The notes under the pieces: model-generated | Told to the model about the DNA's origin: nothing | What the model saw: the letters and a program-made list of their open reading frames with translations, nothing else | The model's database searches: none | NCBI RefSeq assembly: GCF_001548115.1 | Contig: NZ_AP014821.1 | Coordinates: 3,289,262-3,353,261 of the forward strand | DNA from: Geminocystis sp. NIES-3709 | GTDB taxonomy: Bacteria > Cyanobacteriota > Cyanobacteriia > Cyanobacteriales > Cyanobacteriaceae | Direction: 5' to 3' | Length of the DNA: 64,000 nucleotides | Shown: positions 19,045-27,665 of the stretch, one piece after another | Position numbering within the stretch: the stretch's first letter is position 1 | Layout of the letters: each line of letters starts with the position of its first letter | Program-made: the position numbers and the translations under genes

Positions 19045-19641
19045 TTAAGTATTTAAAGGGCGTAACATTTCTGATACTTTAATTTCAGTTTCAGAAAAAT
19101 TTAGCGGTTTAACAATATCATGATGAGTTACAATAATTGCTCTTTGGTAATCCTGATTCTGTGGTTGTCGATAGACATGAAGTTGACGTTGTTTAAGATC
19201 TAATACCCAATATTCAGGAATATTGGCAGAAGCGTAAAGTTGACGCTTAACTTCTAAGTCAGTTTTCAAAGTAGTATCCGCTATTTCGATGATTAAATAA
19301 ACTTCTGTGACGTTAAGGTGGCGATCGTCATAATCTAAAGGATCATACTTTACGATGGCAATATCAGGTTCGGGTTGAGAGAAATCGTTAACAATAATAG
19401 GTAATTGTTTTTGAATGATCACATTTTCTTTAAAGAGTTTATCAAATAAGCGATCGGTACGTCTAATAGCTGCGGCGTGAAAACTACTTTGGGATGACAT
19501 AGTAATAATTTGTCCGTCAATTAATTCTACCTTTTCGTCATCCGTAAAAATACCGACTTCTGCCATAAGATTATATTCTCTGACAGTTAAGAGTCTCAAG
19601 GGGAAAGAAATATTATTAGAGCAAGATTCAGTAAGTAGCAT
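19045..19641 (-). CDS. Uma2 family (DUF820) putative endonuclease
   Basis: The protein (about 198 residues from the ATG at 19641; a longer frame to 19713 exists) has the Uma2 landmarks KVELIDGQIITMS, FSQPEPDIAIVKYDPLDYDD, LIIEIADTTLKTDLEVKRQLY and IPEYWVLDLKQRQLHVYRQP. The fold is a PD-(D/E)xK nuclease, with PD, E and K (ExxD...K) positions kept. Uma2 genes are hugely expanded in cyanobacteria and their role is unsettled. It sits inside the kdp locus, so it may be co-transcribed with kdpC. Confidence 0.88.
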   Translation of the reverse strand: MLLTESCSNNISFPLRLLTVREYNLMAEVGIFTDDEKVELIDGQIITMSSQSSFHAAAIRRTDRLFDKLFKENVIIQKQLPIIVNDFSQPEPDIAIVKYDPLDYDDRHLNVTEVYLIIEIADTTLKTDLEVKRQLYASANIPEYWVLDLKQRQLHVYRQPQNQDYQRAIIVTHHDIVKPLNFSETEIKVSEMLRPLNT

Positions 19642-19755
19642 ATTAATATTTAAAGTGTAAATATTATTAGAAGTATTATAACTTTTTAATTTCGGCAAAG
19701 AGTAAAGGCACAAAAGAGAAAATTGTTTTTTTAGCGGAGAAAGAAGCTCAGATAG

Positions 19756-20004
19756 TTAAAATTTTTCTGGTTGAAAAATAACGATAAAAAGATAGATAAA
19801 TAAACTAAAAGTAACTAATCCTAATAACCCTAAAGCATAAGTTTGACCTTTTGATAAAACATCTTTGGTACTGGCATAAACCACAGGTGAAAGAATTAAA
19901 TTAATAAGAAAAATAGACAGAAGATAAATAGATAATTTATGAGAAAAAAACTTCTTAATTATTGTGAAAAAAGTTTGTTTACCAAGAGAAATATTAGTAT
20001 TCAT
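19756..20004 (-). CDS. kdpF: KdpF-like small membrane protein with N-terminal extension
   Basis: The last 25 residues, ALGLLGLVTFSLFIYLFIVIFQPEKF, match the KdpF pattern of one span ending in an FQPE-F motif. The preceding 55 residues add a basic start and another hydrophobic stretch (about 24-45) ending VVYAS, which could be a signal peptide. Position between kdpB and kdpC supports a Kdp accessory role. It may correspond to the extra small subunit (KdpG) reported in cyanobacterial kdp operons. Confidence 0.75.
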   Translation of the reverse strand: MNTNISLGKQTFFTIIKKFFSHKLSIYLLSIFLINLILSPVVYASTKDVLSKGQTYALGLLGLVTFSLFIYLFIVIFQPEKF

Positions 20005-20066
20005 GACATTAGTAAGATAGATATTTTATAAAATTGGGCAGGATAAAAAGTGGTGAAAAATTCAAA

Positions 20067-20240
20067 ATGCGTTACCTAGTAAAATTTCAAAAAACAGAAG
20101 AAGGTTATACTGTTTGGTGTCCAGGATTGCCCGGATGTTGGAGTCAAGGAGAAACTGAAACGGAAGCCTTAGAAAACATTAAAGATGCTATTCAATGTTA
20201 TTTAGAGACGATAAAAGAATTAACTACAGAACTAAGCTAA
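20067..20240 (+). CDS. HicB family antitoxin-like protein, orphan
   Basis: The start at 20067 gives [20 protein letters not shown]. An upstream in-frame start would add 11 unconserved residues. The 57-residue product matches the HicB partial-RNase-H fold: [20 protein letters not shown] then [16 protein letters not shown]. There is no HicA gene on either side and no C-terminal DNA-binding domain, so it is an orphan. It lies opposite to the kdp genes, and its 3' end overlaps the kdpB 3' end by 9 bp. Confidence 0.85.
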   Translation: MRYLVKFQKTEEGYTVWCPGLPGCWSQGETETEALENIKDAIQCYLETIKELTTELS

Positions 20241-22304
20241 ACCGATCGCACTAACCATCACATCAATAACTTTAATAGCAATAAAAGGGGCAATTACTCC
20301 TCCCAAACCATAAATTAAGATATTGCGTTGTAATAATTGATCCGCCGTTAAAGCCCGAAATTTTACCCCGTTTAAAGCTAAAGGAATCAAAGCCGGAATA
20401 ATCAACGCATTGTAAATTAAAGCCGATAAAATTGCTGATTGAGAACTAACTAAGCCCATAATATTTAAACTACCAATACCAGCACTGGCGAAAATAGCGG
20501 GAATAATAGCGAAATACTTGGCAACATCATTGGCGATCGAAAAAGTCGTTAAAGCACCACGGGTGATGAGTAACTGTTTACCGATGGTTACAATATCAAT
20601 TAACTTAGTAGGATCTGAATCTAAATCAACCATATTAGCGGCTTCTTTAGCGGCTTGAGTACCAGAGTTCATGGCAACCCCGACATTAGCTTGAGCGAGG
20701 GCAGGAGCATCATTAGTACCATCTCCCGTCATCGCCACTAATTTACCCTTAGCTTGTTCATTACGAATTACCTCAATTTTATCCTCTGGAGTGGCTTCAG
20801 CGATAAAGTCATCAACTCCTGCCTCTTGAGCAATCACTTCCGCCGTAATTTTGTTATCTCCCGTTAACATGATGGTACGAATACCCATGCGACGCATTTG
20901 ATCAAAACGTTCCTTAATACCTGGTTTAATAATATCTTTTAGGTAAATTATTCCATAAATTTCACTATCTTGACAAACAGCAAGAGGAGTACCACCCAAA
21001 CTAGAGACTCCGAAATAATTTTCATCAAGATCTAAAGGAATTTGTCCTCCCCTAGAGCGAACAAAACCTTTAATGGCATCAACTGCACCTTTACGAATTT
21101 CTAAACCATTAGGTAAATCCGTGCCACTCATGCGAGTTCGTGCTGAAAATTCTACTCCAGTAGCTGTAGTAGCTATATCAGAGTCAGAATTAATTGTTGC
21201 CCCTAATTTTTCTGCTAAATTAACAATGGAGCGTCCTTCGGGAGTTTCATCAAAGATACTAGAAATTAAAGCAACCTGAGCCACATCTTTAATAGTATGA
21301 CCATTTACGGGGATAAACTCTTCAGCCAAACGATTACCTAGAGTGATAGTGCCTGTTTTATCTAGTACAAGAGTATTAATATCTCCACAGGCTTCCACCG
21401 CTCTGCCAGAAGTAGCAATCACATTAAATTGAGCAACTCGATCCATTCCAGCGATACCGATGGCACTTAATAAACCGCCGATAGTAGTGGGAATTAGAGC
21501 AACCAACAAGGCAATTAAAACCACCACACTAACAGGATTATTGACATAATTAGCGATAGGAGGCATAGTAGCAATTACAATCAAGAAAACTTCGGTTAAA
21601 ACCGCTAAAAGTACAGTTAAAGCGATTTCATTAGGGGTTTTGCTTCTTTCTGCCCCTTCCACTAAACTAATCATGCGATCGATAAAACCCTTACCCGGAT
21701 CTGCGGTAACTCGGATTAAAAGTTCATCAGAAAGTATCCGTGTTCCTCCAGTAACAGAACTAGCGATGTCAGTACCCGGTTGTTTTAAAACAGGAGCAGA
21801 TTCTCCCGTAATAGCCGATTCATCCACCGAAGCCATACCGCCGATAACCTCACCATCCGCAGGAATAACATCTCCAGCAATAACTTTAATTTGATCATCT
21901 CGTCTGAGGCTGGTAGAATTAACCTCTTGAGTTGAACCATCAGGAAGAACTTTTCGAGCTACGGTATCAGTTTTCGTAGCACGGAGAGCATCCGCTTGAG
22001 CTTTTCCTCGTCCTTCCGCTACTGCTTCGGCAAAATTAGCAAAGAGAATCGTCAAAAATAAAATGAGGGTAATCAGTCCATTGAATACTCTTTGATTAGA
22101 GTCAGAAGTATCGCCAAAAAGATTAGGATTGATAGTTACTAAAGCGGTGATAATTGTGCCAATCCAAACAATAAACATGACAGGATTTTTAATGGCAATT
22201 TTAGGATTTAATTTGATAAAAGATTGTTTAATTGCTCTAGTATAAAGCCCTTGATTTTTGGCTTTGGGTGTATGTTTTCGTTGCGATCGTAGTGGTTTAT
22301 TCAT
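20232..22304 (-). CDS. kdpB: Potassium-transporting ATPase subunit B
   Basis: KdpB is the P-type ATPase catalytic subunit that energises K+ uptake through KdpA. The 690-residue protein has TGES (about 167-170), the phosphorylation motif [14 protein letters not shown], the KGA nucleotide-binding segment [11 protein letters not shown] and the hinge MLTGDN...[17 protein letters not shown]. Length and motifs are complete. A broken vapC lies upstream between it and kdpA, and a reversed hicB lies downstream. Confidence 0.98.
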   Translation of the reverse strand: MNKPLRSQRKHTPKAKNQGLYTRAIKQSFIKLNPKIAIKNPVMFIVWIGTIITALVTINPNLFGDTSDSNQRVFNGLITLILFLTILFANFAEAVAEGRGKAQADALRATKTDTVARKVLPDGSTQEVNSTSLRRDDQIKVIAGDVIPADGEVIGGMASVDESAITGESAPVLKQPGTDIASSVTGGTRILSDELLIRVTADPGKGFIDRMISLVEGAERSKTPNEIALTVLLAVLTEVFLIVIATMPPIANYVNNPVSVVVLIALLVALIPTTIGGLLSAIGIAGMDRVAQFNVIATSGRAVEACGDINTLVLDKTGTITLGNRLAEEFIPVNGHTIKDVAQVALISSIFDETPEGRSIVNLAEKLGATINSDSDIATTATGVEFSARTRMSGTDLPNGLEIRKGAVDAIKGFVRSRGGQIPLDLDENYFGVSSLGGTPLAVCQDSEIYGIIYLKDIIKPGIKERFDQMRRMGIRTIMLTGDNKITAEVIAQEAGVDDFIAEATPEDKIEVIRNEQAKGKLVAMTGDGTNDAPALAQANVGVAMNSGTQAAKEAANMVDLDSDPTKLIDIVTIGKQLLITRGALTTFSIANDVAKYFAIIPAIFASAGIGSLNIMGLVSSQSAILSALIYNALIIPALIPLALNGVKFRALTADQLLQRNILIYGLGGVIAPFIAIKVIDVMVSAIGLA

Positions 22305-22346
22305 GATAAGATATGGAGTTATAGTTTAAGATATTTAATCTAACTT

Positions 22347-22580
22347 TTAAGCATCAACAATTTTAATTGGATATAAAGCAAATTTTGAATCTCTGGTGAT
22401 AATAGTTAAATTATTTGCCATGGATTGGGCTATTAACATTCTGTCAAAAGGATCATTGTGATAAGGAGATAATTTTCCTGCTAAAATTCCCTGTTAAATG
22501 GTGATTAAAAGAGGTATAAAATTGTTATGTTTAATTGCTTCTTCTAAATCATCGGGAGCAGATAATTTGCCGATCGAACT
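22347..22580 (-). pseudogene. Broken VapC-type PIN-domain toxin gene
   Basis: The minus-strand frame reads SSIGKLSAPDDLEEAIKHNN, then FIPLLITI, a TAA stop, QGILAGKLSPYHNDPFDRML and IAQSMANNLTIITRDSKFAL, ending in IKIVDA. This is the C-terminal two-thirds of a PIN ribonuclease with its DPFDR and TRD segments. The in-frame stop at the usual His/Glu position after LLITI, and the missing N-terminal acidic strand, mark it as dead. It sits between kdpA and kdpB. Confidence 0.8.
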
Positions 22581-22635
22581 TTATTTAGACAATTCCATTG
22601 AAGAAAAAATACCCAAAAATTGTCAACTAATTGAG

Positions 22636-24318
22636 TTAGCCTAAAGCAAACCCTTCGGCGATCGGACCTAAAACTAAGACAGGTAAAAATGTTAACGCTC
22701 CCAATATCAAAATTATTCCCCCTGTGATTCCTGTAAACAAAAATGTATCTGTGCGTAAAGTTCCTGTCGTTTCAGGTACAGGTTGTTTACGAGACATATT
22801 GTCGGCTAACAGTAATAAAGCAATAATCGGTACATATCTTCCCATCAATAGACTAAAACTAGCACTTAAATTCCACCAAAGGGTATTATCTCCTAATCCT
22901 TCAAATCCTGAACCGTTATTAGCGGCCGCTGAAGCATATTCGTAAATTACTTGGGAAATACCATGAAAATTAGGATTACTAATTCCTGCTAAAGTTTCGG
23001 GAAAAGCTAAAGTAATAGCACTAGGTATTAAAATCGCAATGGGATGTACTAACAAGATTACACTAGCGAGTATGATTTCTGGTTTTTCGATTTTTCGCCC
23101 TAAAAATTCGGGTGTTCTCCCTACCATTAATCCAGTCACAAATACTGTTAGAATTAGATAAATAAATAGATAAGCTGTACCTGTTCCTTGTCCTCCCCAA
23201 ACAATTTGCAAGAATAGGTTAAATAAAGTACTAAATCCTCCTGGTGGCATTAAGGAATCGTGCATTCCATTAACAGCACCGCACATTGTTGCTGTTGTCA
23301 TTACTGCCCATAATGCTGTTTGTGCCCAACCAAAACGAATTTCTTTACCTTCTAAGTTGGGTTGTTGTTCTCCTAATAAATTATTAACTAAGGAATTACC
23401 TTGATATTCGCCAATAGCAGATACGCCAATTAAAACCGCAAAAATAACAAAAACCATCCAAAATATTAGCCATGCCTGACGTTTATTGTTAGCAAATATT
23501 CCATAGGTATAAATTAAAGAAGTAGGAATACTCATCATGGCAATCATTGCTACTAAATTAGAAAAAGCATTAGGATTTTCGTAGGGATGAGCGGAATTAA
23601 TGCCAAAAAAACCCCCTCCATTTTCTCCTAATTGTTTGATGATTTCAAAATGAGCCACAGGTCCGATCGCAATTACTTGGTTCGCTCCTTCTAAGGTTGT
23701 CACTGTCACTGGTGGAGATAGGGTTTCGGGGACTCCTGAGATCATTAGCACGATCGCCCCTACAATAGAAATAGGTAATAAAATGCGAGTAATAGATAAG
23801 GTTAAGTCCACATAAAAACTACCCAATCTTTGCCCTGTTAAACCTCGAATAAATGCGATCGCTACCGCTAAACCAGTACCAGCAGAGGTAAACATTAAAA
23901 ATCCTAAAGCTAATACCTGACTGCTATAAGTAAAGGTTGTTTCCCCTGAATAATGTTGTTGATCTGTATTCGTAAGAAAAGAAATAGTGGTATGTAATGC
24001 TAAATGCCAAGTTGGTGCCGATAAATTAGTGAGGTTGAGAGGTAAAAACCCCTGAGTCATGAGAATGACATATACTAAAACACCCATAACTAAGTTACTA
24101 ACAATCACATCTTTTACATACTGTAAACCATTACTGTTAGTAGCTTCGAGCATTCGGAGCCCAAATAAGGGATATAACCTACTCTCTACTGGTTTTAATA
24201 ACCTGTCAAGAAAAGTCGATTTTCCCAAAAAGACACAAGCCATATAATTACCAAGTATAGGAGTGATTATCACCACCAACACTAAGGTTAAAATAATTTG
24301 TAGAAATCCTTGCCACAT
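22636..24318 (-). CDS. kdpA: Potassium-transporting ATPase subunit A
   Basis: KdpA is the K+-translocating subunit, related to Trk/Ktr channels. The 560-residue length is standard. Selectivity-filter segments are recognisable: [53 protein letters not shown] and [20 protein letters not shown]. It is the first gene of the locus and shares a 250-bp divergent gap with amt. No kdpD or kdpE lies in the window. Confidence 0.98.
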   Translation of the reverse strand: MWQGFLQIILTLVLVVIITPILGNYMACVFLGKSTFLDRLLKPVESRLYPLFGLRMLEATNSNGLQYVKDVIVSNLVMGVLVYVILMTQGFLPLNLTNLSAPTWHLALHTTISFLTNTDQQHYSGETTFTYSSQVLALGFLMFTSAGTGLAVAIAFIRGLTGQRLGSFYVDLTLSITRILLPISIVGAIVLMISGVPETLSPPVTVTTLEGANQVIAIGPVAHFEIIKQLGENGGGFFGINSAHPYENPNAFSNLVAMIAMMSIPTSLIYTYGIFANNKRQAWLIFWMVFVIFAVLIGVSAIGEYQGNSLVNNLLGEQQPNLEGKEIRFGWAQTALWAVMTTATMCGAVNGMHDSLMPPGGFSTLFNLFLQIVWGGQGTGTAYLFIYLILTVFVTGLMVGRTPEFLGRKIEKPEIILASVILLVHPIAILIPSAITLAFPETLAGISNPNFHGISQVIYEYASAAANNGSGFEGLGDNTLWWNLSASFSLLMGRYVPIIALLLLADNMSRKQPVPETTGTLRTDTFLFTGITGGIILILGALTFLPVLVLGPIAEGFALG

Positions 24319-24504
24319 AAGTTGAGGAAAAGAATAAAAGTTGTTAATTTAATCTTAGAAAACTCAACTCTAAAAGTCTCTAAACAAATGTATAATTTTG
24401 CGTTTATCTTTTCTAAACACTCATCTAAAAAGTCTAAAATCTTTCTGTCTATTAGATAATCAATGTGAAGTTTTTTTTGAAACTTAATTATTTAAAGTGA
24501 TTCC

Positions 24505-24518
24505 GTACTTAAAGATAC
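24505..24518 (+). promoter_or_regulatory. NtcA-binding site upstream of amt
   Basis: A perfect GTA-N8-TAC palindrome (GTACTTAAAGATAC) lies 54 bp before the amt ATG. A TATAAT (24543-24548) begins 24 bp after its end, close to the 22-23 bp usual in NtcA-activated promoters. This predicts activation by NtcA under nitrogen limitation. Confidence 0.8.
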
Positions 24519-24542
24519 ATAATCATTATGCATAAGTTTGGC

Positions 24543-24548
24543 TATAAT
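24543..24548 (+). promoter_or_regulatory. -10 element of the amt promoter
   Basis: TATAAT lies 24 bp downstream of the NtcA box and 23 bp before the amt ATG. There is no clear -35 box, as expected for a class II NtcA-activated promoter. Confidence 0.65.
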
Positions 24549-24571
24549 TACTTTTTCACATCAAAAAAACA

Positions 24572-25942
24572 ATGAAACAAATACTCCTTTTTCCTTTACT
24601 GGTTATTGTTTTTGTATTAATTTTAGCTTATCCTTTAGAACCAGCATTAGCAGGAGAATTAGAAGATGCGATCGCAAATGCTCAAATATCTGCTGACACC
24701 ACATGGATGTTAATATCTACAGGTTTAGTAATGCTAATGACACCAGCGTTGGCTTTTTTTTATGGTGGATTTGTAGCTAAACGGAATATCCTCAATACTC
24801 TCATGATGAGCTTTCTTTTGATGGGTATAGCAGGTGTTTTTTGGGTTTTATTCGGTTACAGTCTTGCCTTTGCTCCCGGATTGCCTTTTATTGGTGGTTT
24901 GGAATGGTCATTTTTAAATGATGTAGGACTTGAAACTACTGATTATTTAATGGGGACAGAACCGGCAGAAGTCGTGTCGTATGCCCCAACAGTTCCTCAT
25001 GAAGCCTTTATGCTTTATCAAGGAATGTTTGCCGTCATTACTCCGGCGTTAATTTCTGGTGCGATCGTAGAGAGAGTTGGTTTTAAGGCTTATACATGGT
25101 TTGTCGTATTATGGTTAATTGTTGTCTATTGTCCTATGGCTCATATGGTATGGGCTAAGGGGGGTTTATTAGGCTTATATGGTGGCATAGGAGCGTTAGA
25201 TTTTGCTGGTGGTGCAGTAGTACACATTACATCTGGAGCTTCTGCCCTTGTTTTGGCTATTTTAATTGGAAAACGCACCACTTATCCAGAACAAACTTCT
25301 CCACCTAATAATGTACCTTTTATTCTTTTAGGTGCTGGATTATTATGGTTTGGATGGTTCGGATTTAATGGAGGTAGTGCTTTAGCATCGGGTGCATTAG
25401 CAACAGCGGCAGTGGTTACTACTAACACATCAGCGGCGGCGGCAATGGTAACATGGCTTTTATTGGAACAGTTTTTGCGTGGTAAACCAACAGCAGTTGG
25501 TGCCGCAACTGGAGCTGTGGCTGGTTTAGTGGGAATTACTCCTGCGGCGGGTTTTGTGACTCCCCTAGCGGCAATTCTGATTGGTAGTATTACGGCAGTT
25601 TGTTGTTTCTTTGCCATTGGTTTAAAAGTAAAATTAGGTATTGACGACGCTTTGGATACTTTTCCCGTTCATGGAGTTGGGGGAACAGTAGGAGCTATTC
25701 TTACAGGAGTATTTGCTACCACTGAAGTTAATGCCGCCGGAAAAGATGGTTTATTGACGGGAAACCCACAACAAGTTTTAATTCAAATAGCTTCTGTTGT
25801 GATTGCTTATGCAGTTGCCATTATTGGTACTTTCATTATTTTTCAACTAATTAAAGCAATTATGCCTTGGCGAGTTACTGAGGAAGATGAGTTTCAAGGT
25901 ATTGATATTAAAGAACATGGTGAAGAGGCTTACGGAGAATAA
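24572..25942 (+). CDS. amt: Ammonium transporter, Amt family
   Basis: The 456-residue product starts with a hydrophobic signal-like segment ending ALAGELEDA, then 11 predicted spans. Family motifs present are LMTPALAFFYGG, the periplasmic aromatic segment HEAFMLYQGMFAVITPA, WGGIGALDFAGGAVVHITSG-like GGIGALDFAGGAVVHITSG, and DDALDTFPVHGVGGTVG with the twin-His pore. It conducts ammonium uptake and is probably gated by PII. The NtcA box upstream fits nitrogen control. Confidence 0.96.
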   Translation: MKQILLFPLLVIVFVLILAYPLEPALAGELEDAIANAQISADTTWMLISTGLVMLMTPALAFFYGGFVAKRNILNTLMMSFLLMGIAGVFWVLFGYSLAFAPGLPFIGGLEWSFLNDVGLETTDYLMGTEPAEVVSYAPTVPHEAFMLYQGMFAVITPALISGAIVERVGFKAYTWFVVLWLIVVYCPMAHMVWAKGGLLGLYGGIGALDFAGGAVVHITSGASALVLAILIGKRTTYPEQTSPPNNVPFILLGAGLLWFGWFGFNGGSALASGALATAAVVTTNTSAAAAMVTWLLLEQFLRGKPTAVGAATGAVAGLVGITPAAGFVTPLAAILIGSITAVCCFFAIGLKVKLGIDDALDTFPVHGVGGTVGAILTGVFATTEVNAAGKDGLLTGNPQQVLIQIASVVIAYAVAIIGTFIIFQLIKAIMPWRVTEEDEFQGIDIKEHGEEAYGE

Positions 25943-25997
25943 ATTAATGACGATTCTTTGTTTGTAATTAATCACTGTTGAAGGATAGAAAACAGCA

Positions 25998-26041
25998 AAT
26001 CACGGAGAAGAAGTTTTAAACTTAAATTTTAATCCGTGATT
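25998..26041 (+). terminator. Inverted repeat after amt, possible terminator
   Basis: AATCACGGA (25998-26006) pairs perfectly with TCCGTGATT (26033-26041) around a 26-nt loop, which itself contains the palindrome AAGTTTTAAACTT. The T-run after the stem is weak (ATCTTGTTT). It lies about 55 bp past amt, so it may end or stabilise the amt transcript. Confidence 0.5.
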
Positions 26042-26146
26042 ATCTTGTTTAAATTTAGATAAATATGCTAAGAGGAGACAATTCTAACCATTTCAATAAA
26101 ATATCGAGGAATTCTTGAGTTTAAATACAATATGCAACCAACCTTA

Positions 26147-26183
26147 AAACCCTTTGCGTCTTTGCTACTTTGCGAGAAAAACC
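26147..26183 (+). repeat. CTTTGCGTCTTTGC dispersed repeat
   Basis: This copy, CCCTTTGCGTCTTTGC then TACTTTGCGAGAAAAACC, has the same consensus as the repeat at the 5' end of the histidine kinase gene (30487-30525). Inverted copies are at 31561-31603 and 32293-32331. Confidence 0.75.
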
Positions 26184-26191
26184 TCCTCATT

Positions 26192-26322
26192 AAGCTAACA
26201 CTTGAGAAGCATGACTAAAAGTAGTTTCTTCTGAATAATCCTGTTGGTTGATTTATATTAATCAGAAAAAAAATTGCAGTATGTAAAGCTAAATCCCAAC
26301 TAGATACAGATAAATTTATACT
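26192..26322 (-). pseudogene. Remnant of a second kdpA
   Basis: Minus-strand translation gives NLSVSSWDLALHTAIFFL, matching [18 protein letters not shown] of the intact KdpA, then after a frameshift SEETTFSHASQVLA, matching [17 protein letters not shown]-level similarity to about 23918-24038 is also visible. Only about 43 codons remain, so this is a fragment of a duplicated or horizontally received kdpA. Confidence 0.85.
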
Positions 26323-26354
26323 AAAAGTATTTATTTATTTTAACATCACTGAAA

Positions 26355-27665
26355 ATGTCTTCTCTTGCCGTCGAAATTTTAATGATTTTTCTATTAACTT
26401 TTGCTAATGGTATTTTTTCTGGTTCTGAAATGGCAGTGGTATCCGCTCGTAAAGTCAGATTAGAGCAGTTAGCTGAACGTGGCGATCGTAATGCAAGGGC
26501 AGCTCTCAAATTAGCTAATAATCCCAATGATTTTCTCTCTACAGTACAAATTGGTATTACTCTCATTGGTATTTTGAGTGGTGCGGTAGGGGGTGCTACT
26601 TTAGGCCAACGGTTAAAACCAGTCTTTGATGGTATCCCTATTTTACAGCCTTATAGTCAAGGTATTAGTGTAGGTATTGTTGTCACCATTATCACTTATC
26701 TATCTCTTGTGATTGGTGAATTAGTACCAAAAAGAGTCGCCCTTAACGCACCGGAACAAATTGCCTGTTTTATTGCTTCTCCCATGAGATTTCTTTCTCG
26801 TTTAACGACTCCTTTAGTGAATATTTTAGGTGTCTCAACGGATACTCTCCTCAATTTATTGGGTATTAAGGCTTCCGATGAACCTGATCTCACAGAAGAA
26901 GAAATAAAAGTTTTAATTAGACAAGGGGCAGAATCAGGAATGTTTGAAGAAACAGAACATGATATGGTAGAAAGAGTATTTCAACTGGGTGATCGCCCTA
27001 TCAAAGCGATGATGACACCTCGTCTTGATGTGGTTTGGTTAGATATAGAGTCACCCATACAAGATAATTTACAAAAAGTAATTAATAATAGTTATTCTCG
27101 TTTCCCAGTGGGTGAAGGCAGTTTAGATAATTGTATAGGAGTGATTAGAACTAGAGATCTACTCACCGCTCAACTTTTGGGAGAAGAAATAGATTTACGA
27201 AGGATCATGAAACCGCCTTTTTATGTACCTGAAAATGCTCGTACTCTTACTGTTATAGAAGAATTTAAAAGAACTGGTATTCATATTGCGTTGGTAACAG
27301 AGGAATATGGTGGTATTGAAGGCTTAGTGACTCTTAATGATTTAATGGAAGCAATTGTGGGAGATATACCATCTTTAGATCATCATGAAGAACCTTTAAT
27401 GATTCAGAGAGAAGACGGTTCATGGTTATTAGACGGGGGGCTTGACATCAATGAGTTAAAAGACTTATTTGATATAGATTCATTGCCAGACGAAAACACA
27501 AACCGCTTTCACACCGTTGGAGGATTTATGATGTATTGTTTAGGTCATGTGCCACAATCAGGGGAGTATTTTGAACAGGATGGATTACGCTTTGAAGTTG
27601 TCGATATGGACGGCACGAGAGTTGATAAAGTTTTAGTACAAATTATTGCCACCGACGGGAATTAA
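26355..27665 (+). CDS. CNNM/HlyC-CorC family membrane protein
   Basis: The 436-residue protein has a DUF21 (CNNM) membrane domain in the first ~190 residues, with FANGIFSGSEMAVVSARK and LVIGELVPKRVAL. A CBS pair (MTPRLDVVWLD; VTEEYGGIEGLVTLNDL) and a C-terminal CorC_HlyC domain (about 350-430) follow. Relatives export Mg2+ or Co2+, or are annotated as hemolysins. Metal export is more likely. Its stop overlaps the stop of the convergent flotillin gene by 3-4 bp. Confidence 0.92.
   Translation: MSSLAVEILMIFLLTFANGIFSGSEMAVVSARKVRLEQLAERGDRNARAALKLANNPNDFLSTVQIGITLIGILSGAVGGATLGQRLKPVFDGIPILQPYSQGISVGIVVTIITYLSLVIGELVPKRVALNAPEQIACFIASPMRFLSRLTTPLVNILGVSTDTLLNLLGIKASDEPDLTEEEIKVLIRQGAESGMFEETEHDMVERVFQLGDRPIKAMMTPRLDVVWLDIESPIQDNLQKVINNSYSRFPVGEGSLDNCIGVIRTRDLLTAQLLGEEIDLRRIMKPPFYVPENARTLTVIEEFKRTGIHIALVTEEYGGIEGLVTLNDLMEAIVGDIPSLDHHEEPLMIQREDGSWLLDGGLDINELKDLFDIDSLPDENTNRFHTVGGFMMYCLGHVPQSGEYFEQDGLRFEVVDMDGTRVDKVLVQIIATDGN

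Larger units (their letters stand above)
25943..26354. other. amt/CNNM gap with hairpin, repeat and kdpA remnant
   Basis: This 412-bp gap has no intact gene. In order it holds a long inverted repeat (25998-26041), a copy of the CTTTGCG dispersed repeat (26147-26183) and a decayed kdpA fragment on the minus strand (26192-26322). Confidence 0.75.

Noticed and set aside
21073-21894. Plus-strand frames opposite kdpB
   Set aside because: They are complements of the conserved P-type ATPase sequence. The kdpB frame has all motifs.
22338-22635. Functional VapBC pair between kdpA and kdpB
   Set aside because: The PIN frame has an internal TAA and lacks its N-terminal third, and no VapB frame precedes it.
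24319-24571. c-di-AMP (ydaO) riboswitch upstream of kdpA, suggested by the nearby diadenylate cyclase gene
   Set aside because: I could not find the conserved ydaO core or suitable pairing in the gap, and it is short and shared with amt.
25282-25617. Open minus-strand frame of 111 codons inside amt
   Set aside because: It is antisense to a strongly conserved amt sequence, has a low-complexity Ala/Pro-rich translation, and matches no family.
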